From Achromobacter deleyi (GTDB lineage Bacteria > Pseudomonadota > Gammaproteobacteria > Burkholderiales > Burkholderiaceae_B), in NCBI RefSeq assembly GCF_016127315.1, contig NZ_CP065997.1:3410001-3474000 (forward strand): 64,000 nt of DNA, read 5' to 3'. A model generated the notes under the pieces. It was not told the DNA's origin, ran no database searches, and worked only from the letters and a program-made list of their open reading frames with translations. This document shows, piece by piece, positions 26,649 to 36,590 of the stretch (the first letter of the stretch is position 1; every line of letters begins with the position of its first letter). The position numbers were made by a program, and so were the translations under genes.

Positions 26649-26992
26649 GGAGTCGGCGGGAGGGGCGCGGCCGGCGGGGCCGTTCCCGCGAGGGCAGGGC
26701 CACGCCCCGGCCGGCGCGGGCGTTGATCTTGTTCAGCCCGATTATGCATCGCCCGCCGCGGCCGTCGCCCGCGGCGGGCGTGCGGGGCGCGCACGGCTGG
26801 CGTGCGTGCGGCGGTGCAACGCCATGCGCGGCGCGTGCAGGCCAGGCCCGCGGCGGCGTCAGGACCGCCTGGGGAATGGGCGTACAAAAAGGCCGTACAA
26901 GATTCCCGATGTATGGACTCAACTGGCGTTTGTCGCCATACTGGTCGACTCATATCATCCATACATTGCGACATTCTTGCGCAATAGAATCA
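26649..26992. promoter_or_regulatory. divergent LysR / MocR control region with candidate MocR operator
   Basis: This 344-base gap holds no gene. On the MocR side a promoter TTGTCG (26930-26935), 17 bases, TATCAT (26953-26958) is visible. It overlaps CCATAC at 26936-26941 and 26959-26964 (direct repeat, 23-base step) and the inverted GTATGG at 26911-26916, the two-direct-plus-one-inverted pattern known for MocR regulators such as GabR. On the LysR side CATAAT in minus orientation near 26743-26748 may be a -10. A 12-bp perfect hairpin (CGCCCGCCGCGG arms, 26750-26780) sits between. Confidence 0.55.
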
Positions 26993-28378
26993 ATGCATAA
27001 CGACGACATGTATGCATCCTGGACGCTGGCGTTCGTGCGCGGCGCCGGCCCCCGCTACCGCCAGATCGCCGATTTCATCGAGACGTCGGTGGCCGCCAAC
27101 CGCATGCAGCCGGGCGACCGCCTGCCGCCTCAGCGGGGCCTGGCGCAGCACCTGGGGGTGGATCTGACGACCGTGACGCGCGCCTACGCCGAGGCCGGCC
27201 AGCGCGGGCTGCTCGAGGCGCGCGGGCCGCTGGGCACCTTCATCGCGCGTCCGGCCGAGCAGCCGCTGCTGCAGATGCTGGACCTGGGCATGAACATGCC
27301 GCCGCTACCGCTCGGTTGCGACCTGCAGGACCTGCTGCGGCACGGCCTGGTCAAGACCATGGAGCGCCACGATGTCGGGGTGATGATGGCCTACCACCAG
27401 GCCGGCGGCGGTCCGGCCGAGCGCGAGGCCGGCGCCCAGTGGCTGGCGCAGTCGGTCGAACGGGTCGACCCGGACCGCGTGCTGGTGTGCCCCGGCGCGC
27501 AGGCCGCGCTGGCGGCCGTGATGCTGGCCTACAGCCAGCCCGGCGACGGCATCATCGCCGAGCCGCTGGTGTATCCCGGCCTGCTGACGGCGGCGCAGCA
27601 ACTGGGCCGCCGCGTGCTGGTGGCCGAGTCCGACGCCGACGGCATGACGCCCGCCGGGCTCGAGCGCGCCTGCCGCGACGGCGGCCGGCTGGTCTACCTG
27701 AATCCCACGCTGCAGAACCCCACCGCCCACACCATGAGCGCGGCGCGCCGCCGCGACCTGGTGCGCTCGGCCGTGGCCTGTGGCGTGCGCATCATCGAGG
27801 ACGATCCCTATTCGCTGTTCCTGAACGGCGCGCCGCCGGCGCTGGCCAGCCTGGCGCCGGCCTCGGTGTTCTACATCGCCACGCTGGCCAAGACCCTGAC
27901 GCCGGGATTGCGCACCGCCTTCGTGCTGGGCCCCGACCAGGACAGCCGCCGCAACGTGCTGGCGGCGATGCGGTCGTTCGCGGTGATGGCCGCGCCGTTG
28001 ATGGGCGCGCTGACCACGCAGTGGATCGCCAGCGGCGTCGCGCAGCAGATCCTGGACGGCGTGCGCGCCGAGTCCCATGCGCGCCAGCAGCTGGCGCGCC
28101 GGCTGCTGCCGGGGCCGTTCCCGGCCGCGGCGGCCGGCATCCACCTGTGGCAGCCGTTGCCCGACCGCTGGACCGCGGCCGACCTGGAACGGGTGGCGCG
28201 CGACGAGGGCTTGAGCGTGACCTCGTCGGAAGCCTTCCACCAGGGCCCCGGCGCGCCCAACGCCATCCGCATTTCGCTGGGCAGCATTCCCGAGCGCGAG
28301 GCGCTGGCGCAGGCGCTGGAGCGGCTGGCCGGCCTGGTGCTGCGGCGGCCGCGCGACCAGCGCGACGTCATCGTCTGA
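26993..28378 (+). CDS. MocR-type regulator: GntR DNA-binding domain fused to aminotransferase fold
   Basis: About 461 residues. The winged-helix GntR domain is at residues about 18-90 (YRQIADFIETSVAANRMQPGDRL, then LTTVTRAYAEAGQRGLLE). A type I aminotransferase-like domain with the PLP-binding lysine in ATLAKTLTPGLR follows, and IIEDDPYSLF supplies the cofactor Asp region. MocR proteins sense PLP-linked amino compounds and usually regulate a neighbouring enzyme or transporter plus themselves. The start is the ATG at 26993 or the one at 27008; neither has a strong ribosome site. The next gene, DedA, is 50 bases downstream, and the divergent neighbour is LysR. The target is unknown. Confidence 0.88.
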   Translation: MHNDDMYASWTLAFVRGAGPRYRQIADFIETSVAANRMQPGDRLPPQRGLAQHLGVDLTTVTRAYAEAGQRGLLEARGPLGTFIARPAEQPLLQMLDLGMNMPPLPLGCDLQDLLRHGLVKTMERHDVGVMMAYHQAGGGPAEREAGAQWLAQSVERVDPDRVLVCPGAQAALAAVMLAYSQPGDGIIAEPLVYPGLLTAAQQLGRRVLVAESDADGMTPAGLERACRDGGRLVYLNPTLQNPTAHTMSAARRRDLVRSAVACGVRIIEDDPYSLFLNGAPPALASLAPASVFYIATLAKTLTPGLRTAFVLGPDQDSRRNVLAAMRSFAVMAAPLMGALTTQWIASGVAQQILDGVRAESHARQQLARRLLPGPFPAAAAGIHLWQPLPDRWTAADLERVARDEGLSVTSSEAFHQGPGAPNAIRISLGSIPEREALAQALERLAGLVLRRPRDQRDVIV

Positions 28379-28428
28379 GGCGCGGGCCGCGTACTATGGG
28401 CCTGATGCCTGCCTGGTGCTGACGCCGC

Positions 28429-28956
28429 ATGCTGTTCGAGACTTTCCATTCCCTGCAGGAGACCTTGGTCGACTTCGCCCGGACCCATGCCGACTGGCTG
28501 GCGCCGCTGGGGTTCGCGTTCGCGTTCCTGAAGTCGCTGCCGCTGGTGGCGCTGGTGATTCCCGGGACCGCGCTGCTGCTGTCGATCGGCGCCATCCTGG
28601 GGCTGGGCGACGCCGGTTTCGTGCCGGTATGGCTGGCGATCGCGGTGGGCGCGGCGCTGGGCGACTGGGTGCAGTACGCCTGCGGCGTGTGGTTCGGGCC
28701 GAGCCTGATGCGCTCCAGGCCGCTGCGCAAGCGCCCCGCGCTCCTGCATCGCAGCACGATGTTCATCCAGAAGTGGGGCGTGCTCAGCATCGTGCTGTGC
28801 CGCTTCTTCGGCCCCTTGCGCGCCACCGTGCCGATGATCGCCGGCATCTGCGGCATGCGCGCCGCGGCGTTCCAGGCCGCCAACTGGGCTTCGGCCTTCC
28901 TCTGGGCCGCGGCGCTGCTGCTGCCCGGGTGGTGGGGCACGCGCACGTTCCTGTGA
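28429..28956 (+). CDS. DedA-family membrane protein
   Basis: 175 residues with about five membrane segments. The DedA/VTT motifs are present: FAFLKSLPLVALVIPGTALLL near the N-terminus, the acidic GDWVQYACGVWFG, and CRFFGPLRATVPMIAGICGM, which carries the conserved Arg and the Gly-rich loop. DedA proteins are thought to flip phospholipids or other polyprenyl lipids and to support membrane potential. It lies 50 bases after the MocR gene and may be co-transcribed. It converges on the porin gene. Confidence 0.9.
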   Translation: MLFETFHSLQETLVDFARTHADWLAPLGFAFAFLKSLPLVALVIPGTALLLSIGAILGLGDAGFVPVWLAIAVGAALGDWVQYACGVWFGPSLMRSRPLRKRPALLHRSTMFIQKWGVLSIVLCRFFGPLRATVPMIAGICGMRAAAFQAANWASAFLWAAALLLPGWWGTRTFL

Positions 28957-29031
28957 AGACGGGCGCGCCGCATTGCGGTCGCGCCCGGCGCCCGCGGCGC
29001 GCAGACTTCCCGCGCCGCCTGGCGATGCCCG

Positions 29032-30048
29032 TCAGAAATGATGCCGGATGCCGACCGAGGTCTGCAGCGTGTGCGATTCGCGGATGTCCAGGCGGTTGAC
29101 GTAGGCGTACAGGTTGGTGCGCTTGGACAGGTCGTACTGGTAGCCCAGGGCCCAGCCGGTGATGTCCGAGCCGGTGCCGCGCTGGTACGAGGCCATCACC
29201 GAGCCGGCCTTGCCCGTCGGCACCGTGACGCCCGCGATGAACGAGTTGACCTTGTCGTAGCCCGCCGACGGGCCGGTGTTGGGATTGCGCAGGTTGCCGT
29301 AGGTGCCGTGCAGCTTGATCCACTCGAAGTCATAGGACCCGGCCACCTGCAGGTTGGCGGCGGTCTTCTTGTTCGGCTGTTGCGAGTTCGGATTGAGCCG
29401 CTCGTAGGTCAGCGCCGCCGCCACCGGGCCGCCGTTGTAGCGCAGGCCGGTGGTCAGCACGCGGTCGTGGGCGTCGGTGGCGAAGGCCTCGCCGTCGTGG
29501 GCCTCGAAGCTGTAGCCCAGGCCCGCCTGCCAGCCGCCCACGCGCGGCGTGGCGTAGAACACGGCGTTGTTGACGCGGCCGCCGGCGCCGAAGTCGCCAT
29601 CGTTGTAGCCCAGGCTGGCATTGTTGGACGACTGGCCCCAGCCGGTGCCGAACGGCGATCCCACCCCGGCCCACTCGAAGCCGTAGACCCACTGGCGTCC
29701 CAGCCGCACTTCGCCGAAGCCGCCGGCCAGGCCGACATAGGCCCAGCGGCCGAACATGCGGCCCTGCGCCTGCGTGCCGTTGTTGGCGTTGAAGCCGCTT
29801 TCCAGGCGGAACACGGCCTTGTAGCCGTTGCCCAGGTCCTCGGAGCCGCGCAGGCCCCAGCGCGAGCCCGACTGGTTGCCGCTCTTTTGCCGCAGGCTGG
29901 AGGCGCCGTCCTTGCGTTCATAGGTGGTGCCCAGGTCGACCAGGCCGTACAGCGTCACGCTGCTGGTCTCGGCGGCCTGCGCCGGGTTGAGGCAGCTCAG
30001 GGCCAGGGCGGCGCCCAGCGTGCTGCGATGGCGGATGATTCTTTTCAT
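29032..30048 (-). CDS. outer-membrane porin (Burkholderiales type)
   Basis: 338 residues. A signal peptide ends at about residue 26 (NPAQAAETSSVTLYGLVDLG), and SSVTLYGLVDLGTTY is the first strand typical of trimeric porins of this order. The constriction-loop PEFxG-type region is replaced by variable sequence. The C-terminus ends in an aromatic residue (HHF) as required for barrel assembly. It admits small solutes across the outer membrane. It lies downstream of the CocE operon but is separated from it by a terminator-like palindrome, so it is probably transcribed on its own. Confidence 0.92.
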   Translation of the reverse strand: MKRIIRHRSTLGAALALSCLNPAQAAETSSVTLYGLVDLGTTYERKDGASSLRQKSGNQSGSRWGLRGSEDLGNGYKAVFRLESGFNANNGTQAQGRMFGRWAYVGLAGGFGEVRLGRQWVYGFEWAGVGSPFGTGWGQSSNNASLGYNDGDFGAGGRVNNAVFYATPRVGGWQAGLGYSFEAHDGEAFATDAHDRVLTTGLRYNGGPVAAALTYERLNPNSQQPNKKTAANLQVAGSYDFEWIKLHGTYGNLRNPNTGPSAGYDKVNSFIAGVTVPTGKAGSVMASYQRGTGSDITGWALGYQYDLSKRTNLYAYVNRLDIRESHTLQTSVGIRHHF

Positions 30049-30093
30049 GGTGTGATCCCCTCGATCGGTATGGCGTTGGACAAAAGAAGCCCC

Positions 30094-30115
30094 TGCCGCC
30101 GGCGCGCCGGCGGCA
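30094..30115. terminator. 22-bp perfect palindrome, end of the cocE operon
   Basis: TGCCGCCGGCG followed by its complement. On the minus strand, 41 bases after the CocE-family stop, it is followed by GGGGCTTCTTTTG, a T-rich tail. It is a good candidate for an intrinsic terminator between the CocE operon and the porin gene. Confidence 0.7.
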
Positions 30116-30156
30116 AAGGGTGAAGCAAGCGGAGGTCTGGGGCGGGCGCTAGCGGA

Positions 30157-32055
30157 TCATGGCTGCGCACCGTGCGCGGGCAGTGGCGCCAGGTCCCGCG
30201 GCGCGGCCACGCACAGCGTGACGCGGGACGGGTGCGCGGCCGACAGGTGCACCGTGTTCAGCGCGATGCGCCGTTCGCGGGCGTCGGCGGCCGATTCGCC
30301 GCTGTTCGGGTTGACGTCGTACTTCGGGAAATTGCTGCTGGAGATGTCCAGGCGGATGCGGTGGCCGCGCTGGAACAGGTTGCAGGTGGCGAACGGCTCG
30401 ATGGTGATCTCGTAGACCTTGCCGGGCGTCAGCGGCCGCGCCTCGTCCCAGGTCTCGTGGAAGCGGCAGCGGAAGATGCCGTCGGTCAGGTTCAGCGCGT
30501 AGCCCTGCGGGTAGTCGGCGCTGGGCGGGTAGACGTCGATCAGCTTGGCGGTGAAGTCGGTGTCGGGGCAGTCGGACGAGATGTGCAGCCGCACGGTCAC
30601 CGGCCCGGCCACCGCCAGGGCCTCTGGCAGCGGCTCGGTCTGGAACACCAGCACGTCGTCGCGCGCGGCCAGCGGCAGGCCGGGCTGGCGCACGCCGAAG
30701 AAGCGCGCATCCTCGCGCTGGTCGAACCCGCCGCCCTCGAACACCGGCTGGCCCGAGGTCAGCGCGCCGCCGATCGTCGGCACCGGGTCGCGCGGGTCGT
30801 ACTGGTAGCGCAACTGGCCCGCATCGCCGGCCGGCGCCCGCTGATCCAGGCGACCGTCGGCGTGCAGGTAGAAGGTGGTGGCGCGGGCCTGCGGCACCGG
30901 CCAGGCGTCGGCCTGGATCCAGGCGCCGCCATGGTCGAAGCGGCCGTGCGCGTTACGCGCGCCGCTGCCGCCGCCCATCAGGAACAGGCGCGCCGCCGGG
31001 TCCGGCGCGGCGCCCGCCGGGGCGTCCTGCAGCCAGCGCTGGAACCAGGCCAGCCGGAAGCCCAGCCAGTGCCGCGCCAGGTTGCCGTCGAAGGCGGCGC
31101 GCGGGCCGAATTCGGCATCGCCGCTGTGGGTGGTGTTGCGGTCGCCATGCAGCCACGGCCCCATGATGAGCCGCACCGGCGACCGGCGGCCCTGCGTCAG
31201 GCCGGCGTAGTTCTCCATGGTGGTGCGCACGTAGGCGTCGTACCAGCTGGACATCAGCGCCACCGGGATGTCGGGAATCGCGTCGTAGTAGCCCTGGGCG
31301 TAGATGCCCAGCTGGCGCCAGGATTCGTCGAAGGCGTCGGCGCGCCATTGCTCGAACAGGTAGTCCTCGTACTCGGGCACGCTGGCCAGCGGCGAATGGC
31401 CGGGGCGCCACGGCATGCGCGTGAACCACTGGCGGATGTCTTCGGCCTCGAGCGCGGCCAGCACCAGCGGGTCCTGCCGCGCGGCGGGGCTGAGCTTGGC
31501 CTGCTTGTAGGCCCAGGTGGCCTGCTTCAATTCGAACGCGCCCGACTGGCGGATGCCGCACTGGTAGCCGTTGGAAAAGCCGCCCGAGTCCAGCACCATG
31601 CACGCCAGGCCCGGCGGGTTCAGGCAGGCCAGCGCCATCTGCGTGTGCGCCGCGTACGACAGGCCCATGGTGCCGATGCGGCCGTTGCACCACGGCTGTT
31701 GCATGATCCAGGCCAGCGTGTCGAAGCCGTCGGGGCCTTCCGACAGGTACTTGGTGAAATGGCCTTCCGAGCCATAGCGGCCGCGGCAATCCTGGAACAC
31801 CACGGCAAAACCCTGCGCGGTGAAATGGCGCGCCACCTCGGGCCGCGGCACGCCGAGGCGGCCGTCGATCTGCTCGGAGCGCGACACGTCCGCCTTGCCG
31901 TAGGGCGTGCGCTCCAGGATCACGGGCAGCGGCGCGTCCTGGCCGGGGCGGTAGCCGGCCGGCAAGTGCACGTCGGTGGCCAGGCGCACGCCGTCGCGCA
32001 TGCGCACCATCTGATCCGCCAGCAGGACGGCGGGAGAAACTTCGGGGGCGGTCAT
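30157..32055 (-). CDS. CocE/NonD family hydrolase
   Basis: 632 residues, of the family of cocaine esterase, alpha-amino acid ester hydrolases and X-Pro dipeptidyl peptidase-like enzymes. The N-terminal alpha/beta hydrolase domain has the nucleophile Ser133 in TMGLSYAAHTQ, preceded by VVFQDCRGRYGSEG. The acid and His come later (the middle Asp region and the DYxxGYALN part of the jelly-roll). The C-terminal jelly-roll domain ends in GHRIRLDISSSNFPKYDVNPN, a family hallmark. There is no signal peptide, so it is cytoplasmic and probably hydrolyses the compound brought in by the ABC importer of the same operon. Its ATG overlaps the binding-protein gene stop by four bases. The substrate is unknown. 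Confidence 0.9.
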   Translation of the reverse strand: MTAPEVSPAVLLADQMVRMRDGVRLATDVHLPAGYRPGQDAPLPVILERTPYGKADVSRSEQIDGRLGVPRPEVARHFTAQGFAVVFQDCRGRYGSEGHFTKYLSEGPDGFDTLAWIMQQPWCNGRIGTMGLSYAAHTQMALACLNPPGLACMVLDSGGFSNGYQCGIRQSGAFELKQATWAYKQAKLSPAARQDPLVLAALEAEDIRQWFTRMPWRPGHSPLASVPEYEDYLFEQWRADAFDESWRQLGIYAQGYYDAIPDIPVALMSSWYDAYVRTTMENYAGLTQGRRSPVRLIMGPWLHGDRNTTHSGDAEFGPRAAFDGNLARHWLGFRLAWFQRWLQDAPAGAAPDPAARLFLMGGGSGARNAHGRFDHGGAWIQADAWPVPQARATTFYLHADGRLDQRAPAGDAGQLRYQYDPRDPVPTIGGALTSGQPVFEGGGFDQREDARFFGVRQPGLPLAARDDVLVFQTEPLPEALAVAGPVTVRLHISSDCPDTDFTAKLIDVYPPSADYPQGYALNLTDGIFRCRFHETWDEARPLTPGKVYEITIEPFATCNLFQRGHRIRLDISSSNFPKYDVNPNSGESAADARERRIALNTVHLSAAHPSRVTLCVAAPRDLAPLPAHGAQP

Positions 32056-33665
32056 TTTGCTTCCTGTATGTACAGCATTGAGGTGCGTTCGAGCTTGTTG
32101 GCGCGCATGACGGTGCCGTCGCGCGCGGCCCAGAAGGCCACCGGGAAATACAGCGGCACGATGCCGACGTCGTTGAAGGCGGCCTCGGCGGCCTGGCGCA
32201 GCAGGGCGTCGCGTTGGGCCGGGTCGAACTCCACCGCGGCCCGCGCCAGCAGGCGGTCCACGACCGGGTTGGAATAGCGCGCGCGGTTGAAGGCGCCGGT
32301 GCCGGCGGCCTTGTCGTAGGTGGCCAGCACGTTGGTCAGGCCGTTGGACGAATCGCCGGTGCTGTTGCCGTACGAGAAGATGAAGGCGCTGTACTGCTGC
32401 TTGCCGCTGGCGCCGGCGTAGACGTTGTAGGGCTGGGTCACCACGCCGTTGATGCGCAGGCCGGCGCGCGCCATCATCTGCGCCAGCGCCTGGGCCAGGT
32501 CGCTGTCGCCGGCGAAGCGGTCGTTCGACGAATGCAGCGTCAGGCCGAAGCCATGGGGATAGCCGGCCTCGGCCAGCAGGGCGCGCGCGCCTTCCAGGTC
32601 GTAGGCGGGCGCCGGCAGGTTGGGGCTGTAGCCGCCCAGCCCCTCGGGCACCATCTGCCCGGCCGGCACGCCGGCGCCGCTGAGCAGGCGCTCGGTGATC
32701 GGGCCGCGCATGAACATCTTCGAGATCGCCTGGCGCACCCGCACGTCCTTGAGCGGGTTCACCGTCATCGGCTTGCCCTGCGCATCGGTGACGAACGGGC
32801 TGGCGTCGCGCGCCGAGTCCAGCGCCAGGTAGATCAGGCGCGCGGACGGCGAGCGGTACAGCGTGTAGCCGGCCTTGCCCCGGATCGCCTTGGCGTCGGT
32901 CGGCGGCACGCTGTCGATCAGGTCGACCGTGCCCGACAGCAGCGCCGAGATGCGCGCCGCGTCGTTGGCGATGTAGCGGATCATCACGCGCTCGAAGTCC
33001 GGCCGCGCGCCCCAGTAGGCATCGTTGCGCGCCAGCTCCAGGCTGTCGCCCGGCTGCCAGCGCACGAACTTGTAGGGGCCCGTGCCGATGGTCGCCACGC
33101 CGCTGTTGAAGTCTTCCGAGCGCTTGTCCTGCGCCGCGTGGCGCGACAGGATGTAGACCAGCCCGATCTGTTCCATGAAGTCCGGCGTCGGCTCCTTGGT
33201 GCGGATGCGCAGCGTCAGCGGATCGACCACCTCGACCGCGGCGATGGACCGCACCGCGCCGCTGAAGGGCGCCGGGCTGTTGGGCACCTTGGGCGCGCGC
33301 GCCAGCGAGAACACCACGTCGTCGGCGCTGAACGGCGTGCCGTCATGGAAGCGCACGCCGGGCCGCAGCTTGATCTCCCAGGTGTCGGGCGCCAGCACCC
33401 GCCACGACAGGGCCAGGCCCGGCCGCGTCTGCATGTTCTCGTCGGTCGACACCAGCCGCTCGAAGATGTTCTCGGCGGCGGCCTGGTTGTTGCCGGTGCG
33501 CGAGAACAGCGGGTCCATCGACGACGGTTCGCTGGAATGGCCGATGGTCAGCAGCGGCCGCGCCACGGCGGGCGCGGCGCCGGCCAGCAGCGCCAGCAGG
33601 GCCAGCAGGGCCAGCAGGGCCAGCGCCGCGGCGCCGCGGCGGATCGGGGTAAGCAGGGCATTCAT
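32052..33665 (-). CDS. peptide-type ABC transporter substrate-binding protein (SBP_bac_5)
   Basis: 537 residues. A Sec signal peptide with an expanded Leu-Ala repeat (ALLALLALLALL) precedes the mature SBP family 5 sequence: TIGHSSEPSSMDPLFS, then ENIFERLVSTDEN, TWEIKLRPGVRFHDGTPFSADDVVFS and, near the C-terminus, NPVVDRLLARAAVEFDPAQRDALLR. It binds an oligopeptide-like or related solute in the periplasm. It is the fifth gene of a six-gene operon. Its start overlaps the end of the ATPase gene by four bases and its stop overlaps the CocE gene. Confidence 0.93.
   Translation of the reverse strand: MNALLTPIRRGAAALALLALLALLALLAGAAPAVARPLLTIGHSSEPSSMDPLFSRTGNNQAAAENIFERLVSTDENMQTRPGLALSWRVLAPDTWEIKLRPGVRFHDGTPFSADDVVFSLARAPKVPNSPAPFSGAVRSIAAVEVVDPLTLRIRTKEPTPDFMEQIGLVYILSRHAAQDKRSEDFNSGVATIGTGPYKFVRWQPGDSLELARNDAYWGARPDFERVMIRYIANDAARISALLSGTVDLIDSVPPTDAKAIRGKAGYTLYRSPSARLIYLALDSARDASPFVTDAQGKPMTVNPLKDVRVRQAISKMFMRGPITERLLSGAGVPAGQMVPEGLGGYSPNLPAPAYDLEGARALLAEAGYPHGFGLTLHSSNDRFAGDSDLAQALAQMMARAGLRINGVVTQPYNVYAGASGKQQYSAFIFSYGNSTGDSSNGLTNVLATYDKAAGTGAFNRARYSNPVVDRLLARAAVEFDPAQRDALLRQAAEAAFNDVGIVPLYFPVAFWAARDGTVMRANKLERTSMLYIQEAK
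33583..33624. repeat. 9-bp tandem repeat inside the signal peptide of the binding protein
   Basis: GCCAGCAGC, then three exact GCCAGCAGG units, then a partial unit. On the coding strand they encode Leu-Leu-Ala triplets in the hydrophobic core of the signal peptide. Being a multiple of three, slippage would change the length of the core without shifting the frame. Confidence 0.85.
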
Positions 33666-34692
33666 GCGGCGGGGGTTCCTTGTGGGCGCGCGGCGCCGGC
33701 GCCGTCGAGCAGGTGACAGGCGGCCTGGTGGCCGTCGGCCGTGACGCGCAGCAGCGGTTGTTCGGTCTTGCAGCGCGCCATGGCCTGCGGGCAGCGCGGA
33801 TGGAAATGGCAGCCGGCCGGCGGGTTCAGCGGCGACGGGATCTCGCCCTTGATGGCGTGAAAGCGCCGCTTGCGGTTCGACAGCCGCGGCACTTCCTCCA
33901 GCAGGGCCTGGGTGTAGGGATGGCGCGGCGCGGCGAACACCTCGGCGGTGGGGCCGGATTCGACCACGCGGCCCAGGTACATGATGACGGTGCGGTCGCT
34001 GATGCGCCGCACCACCCCCAGGTCATGGCTGATGAAGAGATAGGTCAGGCCCAGGTCCTGCCGCAGGTCCATGAAGAGGTTCAGGATCTGCGCCTGGATC
34101 GACACGTCCAGCGCCGCGATCGACTCGTCGCAGATCAGGAAGCCGGGCTTGACCGCCAGCGCCCGGCCGATGCCCACGCGCTGGCGCTGGCCGCCCGAGA
34201 ACTGGTGCGGGAAGCGGTTGCGGTAGTCCGGGTCCAGGCCCACGCGCCGCATCACCTGCACCACGTAATCGTCGTAGTCGCGGCGCGCGATGATGCCGTT
34301 GGCCAGCGGCGCCTCGCCGATGATGTCGCGCACCCGCTTGCGCGGATTGAGCGAGGACATCGGGTCCTGGAAGATCATCTGCGTGGCCATGCGCTGCGCG
34401 TGCGCGGCGCGGCCGCTCAGGGTGGACAGCTCGCCGGCGGGCGTCTGGACGCTGCCCGAGGTGGCCGGCAGGATGCCCGCCAGCACCCGGCCCAGCGTCG
34501 ACTTGCCGCAGCCGGATTCGCCCACCAGGCCGACCACTTCGCCCTGGTGGATGGTCAGGTCGACGCGGTCGACCGCATGCACGGTGTGCGAGGCCACCTT
34601 GGCGCCCAGCAGGCCGGCCAGGCGTTCGGCGTAGTCGGGCCGTTTCACGAACAGGCGCGACACCTGGTTGGCCTGCATCAGGATCGTCGGGC

Positions 34693-34696
<4 letters not shown>
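33662..34696 (-). CDS. oligopeptide ABC transporter ATP-binding protein (DppF/OppF type)
   Basis: 344 residues from the GTG at 34696 (GGAG 7 bases upstream), which overlaps the preceding ATPase stop as GTGA. Walker A GESGCGKST, signature FSGGQRQR, Walker B FLICDESIAALD and the C-terminal oligo_HPY region with CHFHPRCPQAMARC (iron-sulfur cysteine cluster) are all visible. It forms the second half of the ATPase dimer with the DppD-type protein. A much longer upstream frame on this strand is an artefact of overlap with the DppD-type gene. Confidence 0.92.
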
Positions 34697-35676
<980 letters not shown>

Positions 35677-35684
35677 GGCGCTTC

Positions 35685-36590
35685 CTATTTCTGCAGGCGC
35701 GGATTGAGCGCCTCGCGGACGCGGTCGCCCACGATGTTCATGGTGAAGACCACGGTCAGCAGCAGCACGCCGGGGAACACGCTGATCCAGTACAGGCCGG
35801 CCAGCATCTGCTGGTAGCCGTTGGCGATCAAGAGGCCCAGCGACGGCTCGGTGACCGGCAGGCCGATGCCCAGGAAGCTGAGCGTGGCCTCGGCGGCGAT
35901 GGCGTTGGCGGTCTGGATCATGGCGATGACGATGACCGGCGGGATGCAGTTCGGCAGCAGCTGGCTGAATAGCGCGCGCCGGTGGCTCAGCCCCAGGCAC
36001 AGGGCGGCTTCCATGTATTCCTTGCGCCGCTCGACCACGGCGGTGGCGCGCACCGCGCGGGCGAAGTAGGCCCACTGCACCACCACCAGCGCCAGGATCA
36101 CCTTGTCCACGCCCTGGCCCAGGATGGCCAGCATCATCAGCGCCACCAGGATGGTCGGAAAGCCCAGCATCAGGTCCACCAGGCGCATGATCAGCGCATC
36201 GATGCGGCCGCCGAAATAGGCCGCCGTCAGGCCCAGCACCGTGCCCACGGCCATGGCGAACAGGCCGCTCAGCACGCCCACGGAAAGGCTGGTGCGCAGG
36301 CCATACATCATGGCCGACAGCATGTCGCGGCCCTGGGCGTCGGTGCCGGCCCAGTAGATGTCGCCATAGATGCCCTGGCTGCCCGGCGGCATGCGGCCGT
36401 CCAGGATGGTGATGGCGGCCAGGTCATACGGGTTCTGCGGCGCGATCCACGGCGCCAGCAGCGCGGCCAGCACCAGCAGCAGGAAGAGGATCGCGGCAAG
36501 GGTCGCGGGGCGGCTGTCGAGCACGCCGTGCAGCGCCTGGCCGAAGGTGGTGTCGCGGCTGGGCAGCCATTTCTTGGGAAGCAGAGTCAT
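35685..36590 (-). CDS. oligopeptide ABC transporter permease (DppC type)
   Basis: 301 residues from the ATG at 36590, which overlaps the preceding permease stop (ATGA). An N-terminal membrane segment (LAAILFLLLVLAALLAPW) is followed by the OppC-type signature YWAGTDAQGRDMLSAMMYGLRTSL and then four to five membrane helices with the EAA loop (ALCLGLSHRRALFSQLLPN). It forms the importer channel with the DppB-type permease. Confidence 0.93.
   Translation of the reverse strand: MTLLPKKWLPSRDTTFGQALHGVLDSRPATLAAILFLLLVLAALLAPWIAPQNPYDLAAITILDGRMPPGSQGIYGDIYWAGTDAQGRDMLSAMMYGLRTSLSVGVLSGLFAMAVGTVLGLTAAYFGGRIDALIMRLVDLMLGFPTILVALMMLAILGQGVDKVILALVVVQWAYFARAVRATAVVERRKEYMEAALCLGLSHRRALFSQLLPNCIPPVIVIAMIQTANAIAAEATLSFLGIGLPVTEPSLGLLIANGYQQMLAGLYWISVFPGVLLLTVVFTMNIVGDRVREALNPRLQK

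Noticed and set aside
30172..32277. 701-residue rightward frame opposite the CocE gene
   Set aside because: No motif, extreme Ala/Arg/Gly/Val bias; the opposite strand carries a full CocE enzyme with its active site.
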